Shown here: positions 54,373 to 63,087 of the stretch, piece after piece
Position numbering within the stretch: the stretch's first letter is position 1
How the letters are laid out: every line of letters begins with the position of its first letter
Source: Paenibacillus sp. YPG26
Lineage (GTDB): Bacteria; Bacillota; Bacilli; Paenibacillales; Paenibacillaceae
Reading direction: 5' to 3'
Length of the DNA: 64,000 bases
Assembly: GCF_023704175.1 (NCBI RefSeq)
Contig: NZ_CP084530.1
Coordinates: forward strand, 3,534,001 to 3,598,000
Program-made: the position numbers and the translations under genes
Notes under the pieces: generated by a model
What the model was told of the DNA's origin: nothing
What the model saw: only the letters and a program-made list of their open reading frames with translations
Database searches by the model: none

Positions 54373-56451
54373 TTACCTGCCGTTCCGTTTCACATCAACT
54401 ACAGTGGAGAAGAAGGTGGCCCCTCCTCCCATATCCGCAAGGCGGCTCGGGGTGAGTGCGTTGGCACGCTGTCTCCCGTTATCTCCTTCCCACCAAAGCC
54501 CCTGACTGACCACGATGCCTGGAAGCATCTTATCTACGACTAGCGCTTTGACAATGAAGCTGCCGCGATCGTTCCACACTGTGACTTCATCGCCATCGTT
54601 AATTCCCCGATGCCGGGCGTCTTCAGGATGAATCTGAAGGGCAGGGCCTTTCTCAAGCCGCATCAGCTTTGGCACATTGGCAAAGGTCGAATTCAGGAAG
54701 CTGTGATTCGGCGGGGAAATGAACATCAGCGGATAGGTGGATTCCTTACCCGGACGTCGTTGTCCGTCATAGCCCTCATGCAGTGGCACGTAAGTGGGAA
54801 GCGGAGGCAGACCCGCCTCAGCCAGCGTGGCTGAGTACAGTTCGATCCTGCCTGATGGCGTTGTCAGACGATCCAGATAATGCAGCCGCTCATCTATATT
54901 AAGCTGTACGAATCGGCGATCCTTGAGCGCTTCATAGGTAACCCCTGTGAGATACGGGTTATTCTCCACCTGGAGGGCAGCTTGGATCATTTCAGGCTCC
55001 GTCTCCTGGAATGCCTCGTCCTCAAAGCCCATCGCCTTTGCCAGCAGCTTGAAGGTCTCCACATTGCTCTTGCTCTCCCCGATTGCCGGGATCACCGGCT
55101 CCTGAAGCTGCACATAAGTGTGCCAGTAGGAAGTATACAGGTCCGTATTCTCAAAGGTTGATGTGGCTGGGAGAATTATATCTGCGTATTTCGCGGTATC
55201 TGTAATGAAGAGGTCATGAACCACGGTGAACAGATCCTCACGCAGCAGCCCCTGCTCCACTCTGCCTGTCTCCGGAGCCACTACAGCCGGGTTGGCGCAG
55301 TAGACGAACAAGGCATGAATGGGAGGGTCAAGCTGCAGCAGCACATCGCCAAGCTGATTCATGCTGACGCTTCTCGCTTCCGGGTTCGGCCGCAGGTCAG
55401 GCCGTTCCAGCGCTTCGCTGTTAACTTTGGCATAGGGTCCATTGGACTTGAAGGCCCCGCCCCCCTTAACCAGCCACTGACCCGTCAGCGCAGGCAGGCA
55501 GGTGATGGTTCTGACTGTCATACCGCCATTGTCATGATGCTGGAGCCCGTTGCCAATATGAATATACGCCGGTGAAGTCTTCCCATACATCATGGCAAGC
55601 TTCACAATGTCTTCCGCAGGCACGCCTGTAATCGTGCTTACAAGCTCAGGTGTATACTCCCGGACATGCTCTCGCAGCTCCTCATGACCTACCGTGTACC
55701 GGGCAAGGAACGCCTCATTCACCAGACCCCGGTCAAACAGAACATGCATCATCCCCACAGCTAGTGCTCCGTCTGTTCCCGGATACAGCGGTATGAACCA
55801 GTCGGCCCGCTCTGCGGTCCGGTTGCGGTGAACATCGATCACAACCAGCTTCGCTCCGCGCTTCCTGGCCTGTTCGATAATCGGAATCATATGCATGTTC
55901 GTGCTAACAATATTGCCGCCCCATACAATGAACAGCTCGGCTTCCGCAGCATCCTCCGGAATCGTCCCGCCGCCGAAACCCATCGTATACTTAAATCCCG
56001 CATTACCCGCAGCATTGCAGATCCCCTGCTGGAGCTTGGTTGATCCCATGCGGTTGAAGAACCTCCGGTCCATGCCATCCACACTGAGGATCCCCATATT
56101 GCCGTAAAAGCTGTACGGCAGAATAGTCTCAGGACCATGCTCCGCGATCAACTGCTTGTACCGGGCGGCAATCTCCGCAGCAGCCTCGTCCCAAGAGATG
56201 CGTTCGAATTTGCCCTCGCCCTTCGCGCCTATACGCTTGAGTGGATAGAGCACCCGCTCCGGATGGTATACCCGCTCAGTCATATTCCGTACTTTGTTAC
56301 ATATGGCGCCGCGAGTAACCGGATGCTCAGGATTACCCGTCACCTTGACAATTCTTCCATGCTCTTTATGCAGTAATAACCCGCATGTATCTGGACAATC
56401 CAGTGGACACACCGCGGGGAATATTCCATTCTCTTGGTCTATCAAGCTCAT
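54373..56451 (-). CDS. Molybdopterin oxidoreductase (DMSO-reductase superfamily)
   Basis: The roughly 692-residue enzyme has an N-terminal 4Fe-4S motif (CPLDCPDTCGLLLHKEHG, then GAICNKV) and Moco domains. The segment LQQGICNAAGNAGFKY may hold the Mo-ligand Cys. The C-terminal domain has TPSGRIELYS and the dinucleotide-binding NHSFLNSTFANV. It resembles B. subtilis YoaE-type proteins; the substrate is unknown. No Tat signal is seen, so it is cytosolic. ATG 56451 (AAGGGG, short spacing), ATG 56481 and TTG 56520 are all possible starts. It follows the formate/nitrite channel gene with no clear terminator between. Confidence 0.88.
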   Translation of the reverse strand: MSLIDQENGIFPAVCPLDCPDTCGLLLHKEHGRIVKVTGNPEHPVTRGAICNKVRNMTERVYHPERVLYPLKRIGAKGEGKFERISWDEAAAEIAARYKQLIAEHGPETILPYSFYGNMGILSVDGMDRRFFNRMGSTKLQQGICNAAGNAGFKYTMGFGGGTIPEDAAEAELFIVWGGNIVSTNMHMIPIIEQARKRGAKLVVIDVHRNRTAERADWFIPLYPGTDGALAVGMMHVLFDRGLVNEAFLARYTVGHEELREHVREYTPELVSTITGVPAEDIVKLAMMYGKTSPAYIHIGNGLQHHDNGGMTVRTITCLPALTGQWLVKGGGAFKSNGPYAKVNSEALERPDLRPNPEARSVSMNQLGDVLLQLDPPIHALFVYCANPAVVAPETGRVEQGLLREDLFTVVHDLFITDTAKYADIILPATSTFENTDLYTSYWHTYVQLQEPVIPAIGESKSNVETFKLLAKAMGFEDEAFQETEPEMIQAALQVENNPYLTGVTYEALKDRRFVQLNIDERLHYLDRLTTPSGRIELYSATLAEAGLPPLPTYVPLHEGYDGQRRPGKESTYPLMFISPPNHSFLNSTFANVPKLMRLEKGPALQIHPEDARHRGINDGDEVTVWNDRGSFIVKALVVDKMLPGIVVSQGLWWEGDNGRQRANALTPSRLADMGGGATFFSTVVDVKRNGR

Positions 56452-56561
56452 CTCTCCCCTTAACCTGATCAAATCTATCATAAAGGGAGCGCCTTCCGAC
56501 TGCAAAAAATAATAATTCAACCCGTTTCAACTCAGAGCCAGGGAGGTAATAATAACTAATG

Positions 56562-56608
56562 TTCAGCATAAAGCAGGGTTATTCCCCCAAATCCTGCTTT
56601 ATGCTGAA
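56562..56608. terminator. Perfect 16-bp stem-loop between the channel and oxidoreductase genes
   Basis: TTCAGCATAAAGCAGG pairs exactly with CCTGCTTTATGCTGAA. The T-run lies on the plus strand, while both genes are on the minus strand and would see no U-tract. It may be an attenuating or mRNA-processing hairpin inside an operon. Confidence 0.7.
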
Positions 56609-56630
56609 TTTTTGTGTTGTAAGGTACACT

Positions 56631-57464
56631 CTAGACCACGCTCTTGCGAAGCGGCTCTGTGCCCCTTAACTCCGGCTTCGCTGCCGTCTTCTCTTTGACA
56701 CCCCGGAGATAGGCCACATAATACGCCGCTGCAACGAAGATGGATCCGCCTACCAGATTCCCGAGCCATACCGGAACGAAATTCCCGAAATACACGGCCC
56801 ATGTGTAATGCCCTGCAAAAATTGCAGCCGGAATCAGGAACATATTTGCAACCACGTGCTGGAATCCAATTGCCACGAAGGACATCGTAGGGAACCAGAT
56901 GGCGAGGATTTTGCCGCTCATATTATCAGCCCCATAAGATAACCACACCGCAAGCGCCACCAGCCAGTTACATCCGATTCCCGACACAAAAGCCTGTATA
57001 AAAGTGGCATCCAGCTTATGTCCAGCCATCTCGACAGTCTTGGCCAGATAAGGGCCGGTCTCTGTCAATCCCGCCACATGCCCGAAGAAATATGCAACGA
57101 ACAGTGCACCGGCAAAATTACTTAGCGTTATCACAAGAATATTAATGGCTCCCTCGCGAAGCGTAATCTTCCTGGCCATCCCGGCAAGCGGAACTGCCAT
57201 CATATTGCCCGTCAGCAGCTCACCTCCCGCAAGCAGGACAAGAATCAGCCCTACCGGGAACACCGAAGCTCCAATAAATGTGGCAAAGCTGCCCCACGCC
57301 TCAGGCGCACTGGCAATAACGCGAATATCAAGCAAAAATCCCAAGGCAATAAAGGCTCCCGCCAAAAATCCCAGAATTAACATGTTAGCCAGCTTGTTAT
57401 GTGCCTTGTGTGTTCCGTTCTGAACCGTTATCTCTGCAATTTGGTCCGGTTTATAATACGCCAT
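56631..57464 (-). CDS. Formate/nitrite transporter family channel
   Basis: The 277-residue FNT pentameric channel subunit has six helices. Family blocks are LLAGGELLTGNMMAVPLAG (omega loop), FVSGIGCNWLVALAVWLSYG and GFQHVVANMFLIPAAIFAG. The ATG at 57464 has GAGGAGG at 8 nt; upstream codons to 57524 are unlikely. Association with a molybdo-oxidoreductase and an FNR-like box suggests formate or nitrite movement under low oxygen. Confidence 0.92.
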   Translation of the reverse strand: MAYYKPDQIAEITVQNGTHKAHNKLANMLILGFLAGAFIALGFLLDIRVIASAPEAWGSFATFIGASVFPVGLILVLLAGGELLTGNMMAVPLAGMARKITLREGAINILVITLSNFAGALFVAYFFGHVAGLTETGPYLAKTVEMAGHKLDATFIQAFVSGIGCNWLVALAVWLSYGADNMSGKILAIWFPTMSFVAIGFQHVVANMFLIPAAIFAGHYTWAVYFGNFVPVWLGNLVGGSIFVAAAYYVAYLRGVKEKTAAKPELRGTEPLRKSVV

Positions 57465-57526
57465 ACTAAAGGCCTCCTCAATAGATTGGTCTCTCACTCC
57501 AACCCTATTGTAGTGCGTGCCCACCG

Positions 57527-57568
57527 CTTATAAAGTAACAAAAATCATAATTAGTGAATATTTTCACA
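57527..57568 (-). promoter_or_regulatory. FNR/CRP-like box and promoter of the formate/nitrite channel gene
   Basis: On the minus strand TGTGA-N6-TCACT (57553-57568) lies 19-20 nt before a TATAAG/TTATAA -10 (57527-57533), centring the box near -40. Layout and half-sites match the torD-like promoter. Confidence 0.65.
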
Positions 57569-57589
57569 TAACAAAAAGAGACCTTGTAA

Positions 57590-57627
57590 CATGACAAAAG
57601 CTGCCCCCCTTATGGGAGGACAGCTGT
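57590..57627 (-). terminator. Terminator after nox
   Basis: Minus-strand AGCTG-CCTCCC pairs with GGGGGG-CAGCT, followed by TTTTG, about 30 bp past the stop. Confidence 0.75.
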
Positions 57628-57658
57628 GGAGATGTCAAGCTATGGTTAGCAGGCTGGT

Positions 57659-59020
57659 TCAGACATGTGCCGGCTGCTTCGATGGAACTGGAGGAAGCGC
57701 CTGAAGACCAGCGGTATTCAAGAAGTTCCAAGGCTTGTTGTAATGCGGCTGGAAGAAGAAGTCGATGAAGGCCAGCTGCTCCATCTTCATATTGTTCTGA
57801 ACGCATACCGAAATCGTATTGATCGATTGAGTAAGCTCCGCTTTCGACATGAGCTGTGCCCCGAGAATGCGGCGGGTTTCTTTTTCGAATACGACCTTCA
57901 GCTTGACAGGTTCATGTGTCGGCATGAATTCAGGACGGTAGTTCTCGTTAATGATGACGGCATCGGCATCGATTCCCGCCTCTCTGGCTGCCACCTCAGT
58001 CAGCCCGGTTCCGGCGATGTTATCCTCATAAATCTTGATGCCCGAGGTACCTTGAGTTCCCATATAGGACACGGTAGGCTCAACCAGGTTGCGGGCTACA
58101 AGCGTACCCATACGAACCGCGTTGGTAGCCAGCGGAATATAAGCATGCTTCTTCGTTGGATTATAGAAGACCGCACAGCTGTCACCAGCGGCATACACAT
58201 TCTTCTTGCTCGTCTGCATGAATTCATCCACGATGATCGCACCGTTATCCAGCATATCCACCTGACCCTTCAGCAGGCCCGTATTCGGACGGAAGCCGAT
58301 ACACATAATCACGAGATCTGCCTCGTATTCCCCCTTGGAGGTTACGACTTTAGTTACATTGCCGTACTCGCCTTCGAACCGGGTCACCTTCTCCCCAAGA
58401 GCAAGCTTAATGCCATGCTCCTTAAGATTGTCCTCAATGGCATCTGTGAACTCTGGATCCAGGTATTTGCTGAGAATGCGTTCTTCGGCATCTATCAACG
58501 TCACCTGCTTGCCATTCAGCTGGAAAGCCTCCACAAGCTCAACGCCAATATATCCGGCACCTACAACCACGATGTTGCGGGAATCCTTAGCCTTCTCGAT
58601 AATCGCATTGGAATGATTCCAGTTCTTCGAGAGAACAATATTGTTAAGCTCGCTGCCTTCGAATTTGGGTACGATTGGCCATGAACCTGTAGTTACGATC
58701 AGCTTGTCATAGCTATCCTGGAATTCTTCACCTGTCTCCAGATTACGTGCGACCAGCACACTCTTGTCAGTATCTACACTCACTACCTCATGAAGCATCT
58801 TCGTATTCACACCCAGCTCGGCAAGCTGATCCGGCGAGGAATAGAACAGACCCTGAGGATCCTTAACCATACCACCCACATAAAGGGCGATCCCGCAAGA
58901 CAAGAAGGAAATATTGTCATTACGTTCGTACACGGTAATTTCGGCCTCTGGATACAACTTGGCGGTGTTAACGATAGCTGCGGTTCCTGCATGGGTACAT
59001 CCGATAACTGCTACTTTCAT
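57659..59020 (-). CDS. nox: NADH oxidase / CoA-disulfide reductase family flavoprotein
   Basis: The roughly 453-residue FAD protein opens MKVAVIGCTHAGTAAI. The redox Cys is in ISFLSCGIALYVGG (residue near 42), the NADH-binding motif is VVVGAGYIGVELVEAF near residue 155, and NVYAAGDSCAV binds FAD. This single-Cys pattern fits water-forming NADH oxidase, which regenerates NAD+ using oxygen. The ATG at 59020 has GGAGGAGG at 8 nt. Its promoter carries three phased Rex/FNR-like boxes. Confidence 0.9.
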   Translation of the reverse strand: MKVAVIGCTHAGTAAIVNTAKLYPEAEITVYERNDNISFLSCGIALYVGGMVKDPQGLFYSSPDQLAELGVNTKMLHEVVSVDTDKSVLVARNLETGEEFQDSYDKLIVTTGSWPIVPKFEGSELNNIVLSKNWNHSNAIIEKAKDSRNIVVVGAGYIGVELVEAFQLNGKQVTLIDAEERILSKYLDPEFTDAIEDNLKEHGIKLALGEKVTRFEGEYGNVTKVVTSKGEYEADLVIMCIGFRPNTGLLKGQVDMLDNGAIIVDEFMQTSKKNVYAAGDSCAVFYNPTKKHAYIPLATNAVRMGTLVARNLVEPTVSYMGTQGTSGIKIYEDNIAGTGLTEVAAREAGIDADAVIINENYRPEFMPTHEPVKLKVVFEKETRRILGAQLMSKAELTQSINTISVCVQNNMKMEQLAFIDFFFQPHYNKPWNFLNTAGLQALPPVPSKQPAHV

Positions 59021-59086
59021 AATTACTTCCTCCTCCATATTTATAAGCAAAATATTTTTCAGCGCTCATCTTATCTCTTCATCATC

Positions 59087-59208
59087 TTGTGAAAATGTTC
59101 ACTTTTAAAAGGATGATCTTGTGAATTAATTCACCTCATGACGTTATTATAGTGTGATTTTTTTCACATTACAATAGGTAAAGCAGTTATTCACATATTG
59201 TTCACAAT
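59087..59208 (-). promoter_or_regulatory. nox promoter with three phased Rex/FNR-like boxes
   Basis: Inverted repeats lie at 59087-59104 (TTGTGAAAATGTTCACTT), 59119-59136 (TTGTGAATTAATTCACCT) and 59152-59169 (GTGTGATTTTTTTCACAT), centred 32-33 bp apart. The third fills the 17-bp spacer between minus-strand -35 TTGTAA (59169-59174) and -10 TATAAT (59146-59151). Further TTCACA half-sites lie at 59190-59208. Confidence 0.8.
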
Positions 59209-59497
59209 CAGAAGCATTTTTTGCGTTGTTTCTAATTGCTTTTTTACAAGTCATGATATGAGGGCATTGGAGGATATCTGCTGCTATTGATGGTGCTGCG
59301 CTGTTGCTGTTACCGCTCTGTTGCCTGTCTTTTACGCTTGGCGGAACTGCTGCAATCCTAGTCTCCCCGGTGGGACGGTGGCCTATCCACTCCCCCTTTT
59401 CTTTTTAAAGGTCAATTATGCGGGTAATGGAATGCATATAAGGGAAAGATGAATCTAGGATCATGCTGCGTGAATTTTGATAAGGAGGCCGGATTTC

Positions 59498-60148
59498 ATG
59501 AAAACCATTTTTGTCGCCGGAGCACACGGGGAGACAGGACGGCGCATTGTCCGTGATTTAATTGATGCCGGTTATCGGGTACACGGACTAGTTAGAACAG
59601 AAGATCAGGCAGCAGCAATACGGCAGGTGGGCGCTGAACCTTTTATCGGGGATCTGAACGGGGTATTCTCGGAAGGACTTAAGGGAGCGGATGCGGTGAT
59701 CTGTGCTGTAGGCGCGGGGGCCTCTGGCAATCCGGAAGAAGTTGACCATCTAGGCACGGTACGGCTCATTGAGCAGTCCATCTTGGATGGTGTAGAGCGG
59801 TTCATCCTGATCAGCTCGGTCGGTACCCTAGCGCCTGACCAGATGCCGGATCTGCTGAAGCCTTTCCTGCTTGCCAAAAGACGGGCCGAGAAGGTGCTTG
59901 AGGAAAGCACGCTGAACCATACCATTATTCGCCCGGGCGGCCTGACGAACGAACCGCCGACTGGACGGGTTACGACATCCATAGGGGCGACCCGGCACGG
60001 GCGGATCTCCAGAGATGACGTTGCCAAGGCAGCGGTTCTCGCCTTGTCTCTTCCTCAGACCGAATTATGCGCATTCGAGATGATTGAGGGAGACGTTCCT
60101 CTGGAAGAAGCGCTGCAGCAGCTTAGGCAGGATCAGGCACAGGAATAG
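59498..60148 (+). CDS. NAD(P)-binding SDR-like protein (atypical, NmrA/YhfK-type)
   Basis: The roughly 216-residue Rossmann protein has TIFVAGAHGETGRRIVRDL at the N-terminus and the later HTIIRPGGLTNEPPTGRV. It lacks the full YxxxK catalytic set of classical SDRs. The substrate is unknown. The ATG at 59498 has AAGGAGG at 9 nt. The preceding 59209-59497 gap shows no gene. A short Lys-rich frame (60169-60258) follows it. Confidence 0.87.
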   Translation: MKTIFVAGAHGETGRRIVRDLIDAGYRVHGLVRTEDQAAAIRQVGAEPFIGDLNGVFSEGLKGADAVICAVGAGASGNPEEVDHLGTVRLIEQSILDGVERFILISSVGTLAPDQMPDLLKPFLLAKRRAEKVLEESTLNHTIIRPGGLTNEPPTGRVTTSIGATRHGRISRDDVAKAAVLALSLPQTELCAFEMIEGDVPLEEALQQLRQDQAQE

Positions 60149-60273
60149 GAACGGAGCTGGGAATAGAAATGGAAACGATGGAATTAGAAGTGGGAATGAG
60201 AACGAAGAAAAGCAAGGACAAGAGCAAAGACAAGAAGGCTCGCGCTGATACGACGTGATCTCCTTCTATGTGA

Positions 60274-60308
60274 AATAAGCCGTCTCCCCATGAGGGAGGC
60301 GGCTTATT
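60274..60308. terminator. Bidirectional hairpin between the SDR gene and yjdF
   Basis: AATAAGCCGtCTCCC pairs with GGGAGgCGGCTTATT around a short CATGA loop; only short T-runs flank it. It lies between convergent genes. Confidence 0.65.
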
Positions 60309-60344
60309 CCACTAACACGAAGCATACAAGATTACAATGACGAG

Positions 60345-60755
60345 CTAACGGCCCCTATGCTTGTCCTTGGCCTTCTGCCGCACGATTTCCCGCTTGCGCT
60401 CCTTAAATTCCTCACGCTGTGCCTTGCTGACCACCCGCCTCAGCCGCTTCCGCTGCTCCATCTGCAGCTTAATCGCCTGATCGGCATAACTTCCGGCGCC
60501 ATGCGCTCTGCTCTCCTCGGCTGCAAGCCTCTGAAGCCGCTTGGGATTCACCCGGCGTGTGGGCATCAGCTTACCCTCCACCTCGGCTGTCATCGATTCC
60601 ATAAGTGAAGTTAGATGCTTGCTAATAAATTCAAGCACCTCGGCATCAGCCGGTTCGGTGCCGAATATGAATCGGCCAGCCCGTAATCTGCCTTCTTCCT
60701 CTTCTTGCACCACACCCACCCAATACCGGCCTTCGTAATACACTGTTAACGTCAT
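60345..60755 (-). CDS. yjdF: YjdF family protein (DUF2992)
   Basis: The 136-residue protein opens LTVYYEGRYWVGVVQEEEEG, with FIFGTEPADAEVLEFI, the DUF2992 signature, and ends in a very basic tail (KAQREEFKERKREIVRQK). The function is not established. In B. subtilis yjdF is controlled by a riboswitch that senses azaaromatic compounds, and a structured leader precedes the gene here too. Confidence 0.88.
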   Translation of the reverse strand: MTLTVYYEGRYWVGVVQEEEEGRLRAGRFIFGTEPADAEVLEFISKHLTSLMESMTAEVEGKLMPTRRVNPKRLQRLAAEESRAHGAGSYADQAIKLQMEQRKRLRRVVSKAQREEFKERKREIVRQKAKDKHRGR

Positions 60756-60934
60756 ACCTGTTAACCCCCTCTGTTCATCCGAAAGCGAAGGACATCCCGA
60801 GGGGGGAAGGTTACTGCTCTCGAACGGCCAAAGCGGATGACTCGCTTCTGTGCCATAGAGAGGTCCGGACTACCAACCGGACTGTGTTTGTACGCCTTCC
60901 TTCTCATGATACGAGAACGCGCGCACAGGTGCAA
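60756..60934 (-). promoter_or_regulatory. yjdF promoter and candidate yjdF-type riboswitch leader
   Basis: Minus-strand -35 TTGCAC (60929-60934), a 17-bp spacer and -10 TATCAT (60906-60911). The resulting leader is about 140 nt. It contains AGTCCGG/CCGGACT-type arms and ends with AACC...CCCCCTC pairing to GAGGGGGTT at the ribosome site, so translation could be gated. The riboswitch identity is inferred from gene context. Confidence 0.55.
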
Positions 60935-60954
60935 TTCATAGGACGGCAAAAGAA

Positions 60955-60985
60955 AAAGGACCGCTGCTGCGCAGTCCGATCCTTT
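60955..60985 (-). terminator. Terminator after the FhuF-like gene
   Basis: A GGAC/GTCC-centred hairpin on the minus strand followed by TTTTTC, starting at the stop codon. Confidence 0.6.
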
Positions 60986-61781
60986 ATGAAGACTTCACCG
61001 CGGCCCTGATGGACGCCGCCTTTTCTTCCCGCTGCTCACGGGTTAATTTGGGACAGGAATAGCAGTATCCATGCCCCGTATCCGTCCGGTAAGCCAGGCA
61101 GCAGGTGGGCTTCATCTGCGACAACTGACCTGGATTATATAGATCTTCAATCCATTTGGGCTTGTAGTTAAATGGATTTCTGCTAAGGCCAAAGACGGAG
61201 GAATCCACGCCCTTAATCAAATACTCATGGTCTTCCTGCAGACGGAGACGATCCGCTTCATGTTCCAGTTCACCACTAATATGCCTGATGTAATAGGCAA
61301 CACCAAGCGGCAGCTGTCCCCAGACCTGGGCCGCCGGAAGCCCCGATACATTTGCCAGCATCCCGAACACCGGGCGCAGTGTATCCCTGTAGAAGCCCTC
61401 AAGGGCATCTGCTCTCAAGCGGTCCCGTTCCTGTGCAGGCCAAGGATGTTCAGCCGCATCTTGAAGCAGGAAGAATAGGGCCGGGTAACCTTTCTTCCGG
61501 CTGATATGCAGGGACAAATTGGTCAACGAGAGATCCAATCGCGTCTCACTTAGAGAGATCATGTATTGAAATACAACACATACTCCGCGCCATGCCGAAG
61601 CGAAGTAGGTGGAAGCGACCTGCAAGTCCTGCCCTTTGATCTCTGCCTGAAAGGCCTTAAGGAAATCTATAGCCTGATCTTCCTTAAGGAGGTCAGAAGC
61701 CTGAATGCTTAGAACCGCATCATGAGGCTCTTCTCTTACGATGTTGAACAACTGCTCGAACTGTTCATAATTGAGTTTCAC
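60984..61781 (-). CDS. FhuF-like ferric siderophore reductase
   Basis: The 265-residue protein ends with the 2Fe-2S ligand set CC-x11-C-x2-C (CCLAYRTDTGHGYCYSC), as in FhuF, which reduces Fe(III) from hydroxamate siderophores in the cytosol. The N-terminal part is helical and poorly conserved. It lies 40 bp after the siderophore ATPase gene, in the same Fur-controlled unit. Confidence 0.8.
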   Translation of the reverse strand: MKLNYEQFEQLFNIVREEPHDAVLSIQASDLLKEDQAIDFLKAFQAEIKGQDLQVASTYFASAWRGVCVVFQYMISLSETRLDLSLTNLSLHISRKKGYPALFFLLQDAAEHPWPAQERDRLRADALEGFYRDTLRPVFGMLANVSGLPAAQVWGQLPLGVAYYIRHISGELEHEADRLRLQEDHEYLIKGVDSSVFGLSRNPFNYKPKWIEDLYNPGQLSQMKPTCCLAYRTDTGHGYCYSCPKLTREQREEKAASIRAAVKSS

Positions 61782-61821
61782 AAATGTCCCTGCCTTCCTG
61801 TGACCTGGCTAATATTCCAGG

Positions 61822-62691
61822 CTATCTTGAAGATGCCGCTCTCATGCCCACACCCGCTGGCCGGACAGCGGATTTCTTGGCTGGTCTAAGCTCATGGGGG
61901 CGGGAAGCAAGATCATACGGAAGACACAGGGGCACGCCGCTGCGAGGGTCCGTCACAATATCAGCTTCAATTCCAAACACCTCACGAAGCACATCCTGGG
62001 TTACGACTTCCTCAGGAGTACCTGAAGCTATGGCCTGCCCCTTCTTGATGGCAATGACGTGATTGGCATAACGTGCCGCATGGTTCAAATCATGCACGAC
62101 CATAACGATCGTGCGATTGGCTTCCGCGTTAAGCCGTTCAAGCAGATGAAGAACCTCAAGCTGGTGGGCCATGTCGAGGAAAGTAGTAGGCTCATCAAGG
62201 AACAGAATCGCCGTCTCCTGAGCCAGAGCCATCGCAATCCAGGCACGCTGACGCTGCCCGCCCGACAGCTGGTCAAGAGGCCGGTCTCTGAATTCCTGCA
62301 TGCCTGTGGCTTCAATTGCCCACTCAATGACCTGCTTATCCTCGCTTCTCAAGCTGCCAAATCCCTTCTGATAAGGGAACCGCCCATAGGAGACAAGCTC
62401 ATACACAGTCAGGCCCTCCGGGGCAGTCGGATTCTGCGGAAGAATGGCCAGCTGCTTGGCTACTTCGCGGGTGGATTGTTTATGAATAGACTTGCCGTTC
62501 AGAATCACACTGCCGCCCTTCGGCTGCATAATCCGGGCCATGGTCTTAAGAATTGTCGATTTGCCGGAACCATTCGCTCCCACAAGAGCTGTAATCTTGC
62601 CTTCAGGAATCTGTATATTCAAATCTTCAACGATTAATCGGTCTTCGTAAGCTATATCCAAGTGTGAGGTCTGTAAAGATACCATCATCAT
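61822..62691 (-). CDS. Iron-siderophore ABC transporter ATPase
   Basis: The 289-residue FecE/FhuC-type ATPase has Walker [16 protein letters not shown], signature [17 protein letters not shown], Walker [13 protein letters not shown] and the switch His in [13 protein letters not shown]. No permease or binding protein is encoded nearby, so it may serve siderophore permeases elsewhere, like YusV of B. subtilis. The promoter contains Fur boxes. The C-terminus has about 30 extra Arg/Ala/Pro-rich residues. Confidence 0.92.
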   Translation of the reverse strand: MMMVSLQTSHLDIAYEDRLIVEDLNIQIPEGKITALVGANGSGKSTILKTMARIMQPKGGSVILNGKSIHKQSTREVAKQLAILPQNPTAPEGLTVYELVSYGRFPYQKGFGSLRSEDKQVIEWAIEATGMQEFRDRPLDQLSGGQRQRAWIAMALAQETAILFLDEPTTFLDMAHQLEVLHLLERLNAEANRTIVMVVHDLNHAARYANHVIAIKKGQAIASGTPEEVVTQDVLREVFGIEADIVTDPRSGVPLCLPYDLASRPHELRPAKKSAVRPAGVGMRAASSR

Positions 62692-62730
62692 TCTCCCTCT
62701 CCGGTAAGCTGTATTCTCAATTGAGCCAAA

Positions 62731-62786
62731 TGATAACCATTATCAACTTCATATTTAAAGATACTGATAATCATTATCAGTGTCAA
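62731..62786 (-). promoter_or_regulatory. Fur-regulated promoter of the siderophore ATPase
   Basis: Minus-strand -35 TTGACA (62781-62786), a 17-bp spacer and -10 TATCTT (62758-62763). The spacer is exactly CTGATAATCATTATCAG (62764-62780), a near-ideal Fur box. A second box TGATAACCATTATCA lies at 62731-62745. No gene was seen in 62787-63020. Confidence 0.88.
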
Positions 62787-63021
62787 TGTCTTTTTTTCAT
62801 ATATATCTACGATCCCGTCAACATATTCTTCTTATTGGGAGTCCACCCACCTCTGGGGTGATCATCTGTGCTTCAAGTCTCCGCTTCTACAGAGATTAAT
62901 CAATCGGAGCTTTATTGATCCATTATCCGTCCGCCCGAGGCTCCCAAATGCAGAGACAGGTTCTCATTCACCTATAGTATCCTTCTGCATGAATTTAACA
63001 GGATTCAGCCGCCGGAATGTA

Positions 63022-63066
63022 AAAAGAGCAGCCTGCTCCTCGGATGAAGGAGAGCTGCTCTTGCAT
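63022..63066 (-). terminator. Terminator after the DUF3243 gene
   Basis: AAGAGCAGC/GCTGCTCTT stem followed on the minus strand by TTTTTAC, just past the stop. Confidence 0.8.
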
Positions 63067-63087
63067 TTAGATATTAGTTGTAACAGC

